Source of the DNA: an uncultured Pseudomonadota bacterium
Lineage (GTDB): Bacteria; Myxococcota_A; UBA796; UBA9615
NCBI GenBank assembly: GCA_937907595.1
Contig: CALCXL010000221.1
Coordinates: 1-7,411 of the forward strand
Direction: 5' to 3'
DNA: 7,411 nt
Shown piece by piece: positions 7,119 to 7,411 of the stretch (its first letter is position 1; each line of letters starts with the position of its first letter). Under the pieces are notes generated by a model. It was not told the DNA's origin. It saw nothing but the letters and a program-made list of their open reading frames with translations, and did not search any database. The translations under genes and the position numbers were made by a program.

Positions 7119-7143
7119 CCCACTAGACCCCACCATTTCCCAC
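7119..7143 (-). promoter_or_regulatory. MraZ operator: three GTGGG boxes at 10-base spacing
   Basis: On the minus strand GTGGG occurs at 7143-7139, 7133-7129 and 7123-7119, exactly one helical turn apart, with 5-base spacers. In E. coli, MraZ binds TGGG direct repeats with this same 10-base period upstream of mraZ. Position (27 bases before the mraZ ATG), orientation and spacing all agree. The boxes cover the predicted transcription start, which fits repression by blocking polymerase. Binding itself is inferred. Confidence 0.85.
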
Positions 7144-7150
7144 TGCCGGC

Positions 7151-7179
7151 ACGTTACAGGCACGCCGATGCCCTGCCAA
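7151..7179 (-). promoter_or_regulatory. Candidate sigma70-type promoter of the dcw operon
   Basis: TTGGCA (minus strand, 7179-7174) matches five of six bases of the -35 consensus. After a 17-base spacer comes TAACGT (7156-7151), matching three of six of the -10 consensus; the overlapping TGTAAC matches four of six with a 15-base spacer. Predicted start of transcription is near 7144, at the edge of the MraZ boxes. That gives a leader of about 50 bases. The weak -10 makes this a moderate call. Confidence 0.5.
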
Positions 7180-7185
7180 CGCCGC

Positions 7186-7222
7186 ATATCAGCTTTCTTC
7201 AGGTGATATCATTGTAGATATC
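7186..7222. repeat. AT-rich island with ATATC/GATATC repeats in the divergent promoter region
   Basis: ATATC recurs at 7186-7190, 7206-7210 and 7218-7222. The last two are full GATATC palindromes 12 bases apart, and the middle one lies in the 8-base palindrome TGATATCA (7204-7211). ATATCA at 7186-7191 and TGATAT at 7204-7209 form an inverted repeat around a 12-base centre. This low-GC patch in very GC-rich surroundings lies upstream of the dcw promoter and may be an operator or an UP-like element; no factor can be named. Confidence 0.45.
7204..7212 (+). promoter_or_regulatory. Possible extended -10 promoter for the zinc-ribbon gene
   Basis: TGATATCAT reads as an extended -10 element (TG, one base, then TATCAT, five of six of the consensus). 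No recognisable -35 lies upstream, as is common for extended -10 promoters. Transcription would start near 7219 and give a leader of nearly 90 bases. A weaker alternative is TAGCAT at 7272-7277, with a leader of about 23 bases and also no clear -35. Which one is used cannot be told from the sequence. Confidence 0.3.
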
Positions 7223-7306
7223 GTCGATGGTTCATCTGGAGACCACCCCGGCGGACGTCGCCCGGCTCGGCTAGCATCCGCGGCCCAAACCCCTGGAGAC
7301 GACCCG

Positions 7307-7411
7307 ATGGCGACCTACTCGTGCAGCAAGTGTGGAATGGCCGTGAACGCAACCTGTGCCAAGTGCGACAAGCCCCTGGTGCACGACAGCATCACCAAGC
7401 CCGACGGCACC
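7307..7411 (+). CDS. Small zinc-ribbon protein, N-terminal part (cut by window edge)
   Basis: Divergent gene of which 35 codons are visible; it continues past the window. The N-terminus has C6-x2-C9 and C17-x2-C20, a zinc-ribbon-like pair of knuckles (CSKCG ... CAKCD), followed by PLVHDSI and a polar stretch. The start ATG is supported by GGAG at 7295-7298, 8 bases upstream. The look resembles a family of short, uncharacterised cysteine-rich proteins found across bacteria, which usually have further cysteines downstream; I cannot assign a function. It is not part of the dcw operon, since it runs in the opposite direction, but it shares the intergenic control region with mraZ. Confidence 0.75.
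   Translation, partial: MATYSCSKCGMAVNATCAKCDKPLVHDSITKPDGT

Noticed and set aside
7211..7216. TACAAT on the minus strand as a second -10 for the dcw operon
   Set aside because: It matches five of six consensus bases, but no -35-like hexamer lies at 15-19 bases upstream and it sits within a generally AT-rich patch. The TTGGCA-linked promoter closer to mraZ is better placed relative to the MraZ boxes.
1..7411. A hidden new defence, mobile or biosynthetic system
   Set aside because: All coding space is filled by intact, recognised dcw genes in standard order. No inverted-repeat ends, integrase, toxin-antitoxin pair, CRISPR-like array or tRNA/rRNA sequence was seen.

Overview
This window is the 5' part of a bacterial division and cell-wall (dcw) cluster, read entirely on the minus strand. 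In transcription order it holds mraZ, rsmH (mraW), ftsL, ftsI, murE, murF and the first 84 codons of mraY, which runs off the left edge. At the right edge, beyond a 214-base divergent intergenic region, a plus-strand gene for a small zinc-ribbon protein begins and is cut by the window end after 35 codons.

The DNA is very GC-rich and all seven cluster genes share the same composition, with no sign of insertion or transfer. MurE carries the DNPR motif of meso-diaminopimelate-adding enzymes, FtsI ends in a PASTA domain, and the gene order is the classical one. This suits a Gram-negative-type, high-GC bacterium. A Myxococcota or other former deltaproteobacterial lineage is my best guess, but it is an inference from general family knowledge, not proven by the sequence.

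The genes are packed without gaps. The junctions are a 1-base overlap (mraZ/rsmH), an 11-base overlap (rsmH/ftsL), a 4-base GTGA overlap (ftsL/ftsI), a 1-base overlap (ftsI/murE), a 4-base GTGA overlap (murE/murF) and direct abutment (murF/mraY). I see no internal terminator or promoter, so the cluster looks like one translationally coupled operon. MurE and MurF build the UDP-MurNAc-pentapeptide, MraY transfers it to the lipid carrier, FtsI crosslinks septal peptidoglycan, FtsL helps recruit and activate it in the divisome, RsmH methylates 16S rRNA, and MraZ is the operon's own transcription regulator.

The best regulatory signal is in the intergenic region. Three GTGGG boxes on the minus strand lie at exact 10-base spacing just upstream of mraZ, matching the TGGG direct-repeat operator known for MraZ. 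They sit at the predicted transcription start of a sigma70-like promoter. Further upstream is a small AT-rich island with repeated ATATC/GATATC motifs that may serve both divergent directions.

I find no evidence of a new multi-gene system, mobile element, CRISPR array or RNA gene here. The points worth a second look are the MraZ boxes, the repeat-bearing FtsL tail, the PASTA-tailed FtsI with a long N-terminal cytoplasmic extension, the divergent AT-rich island, and the zinc-ribbon gene. No gene-free stretch exceeds 300 bases.
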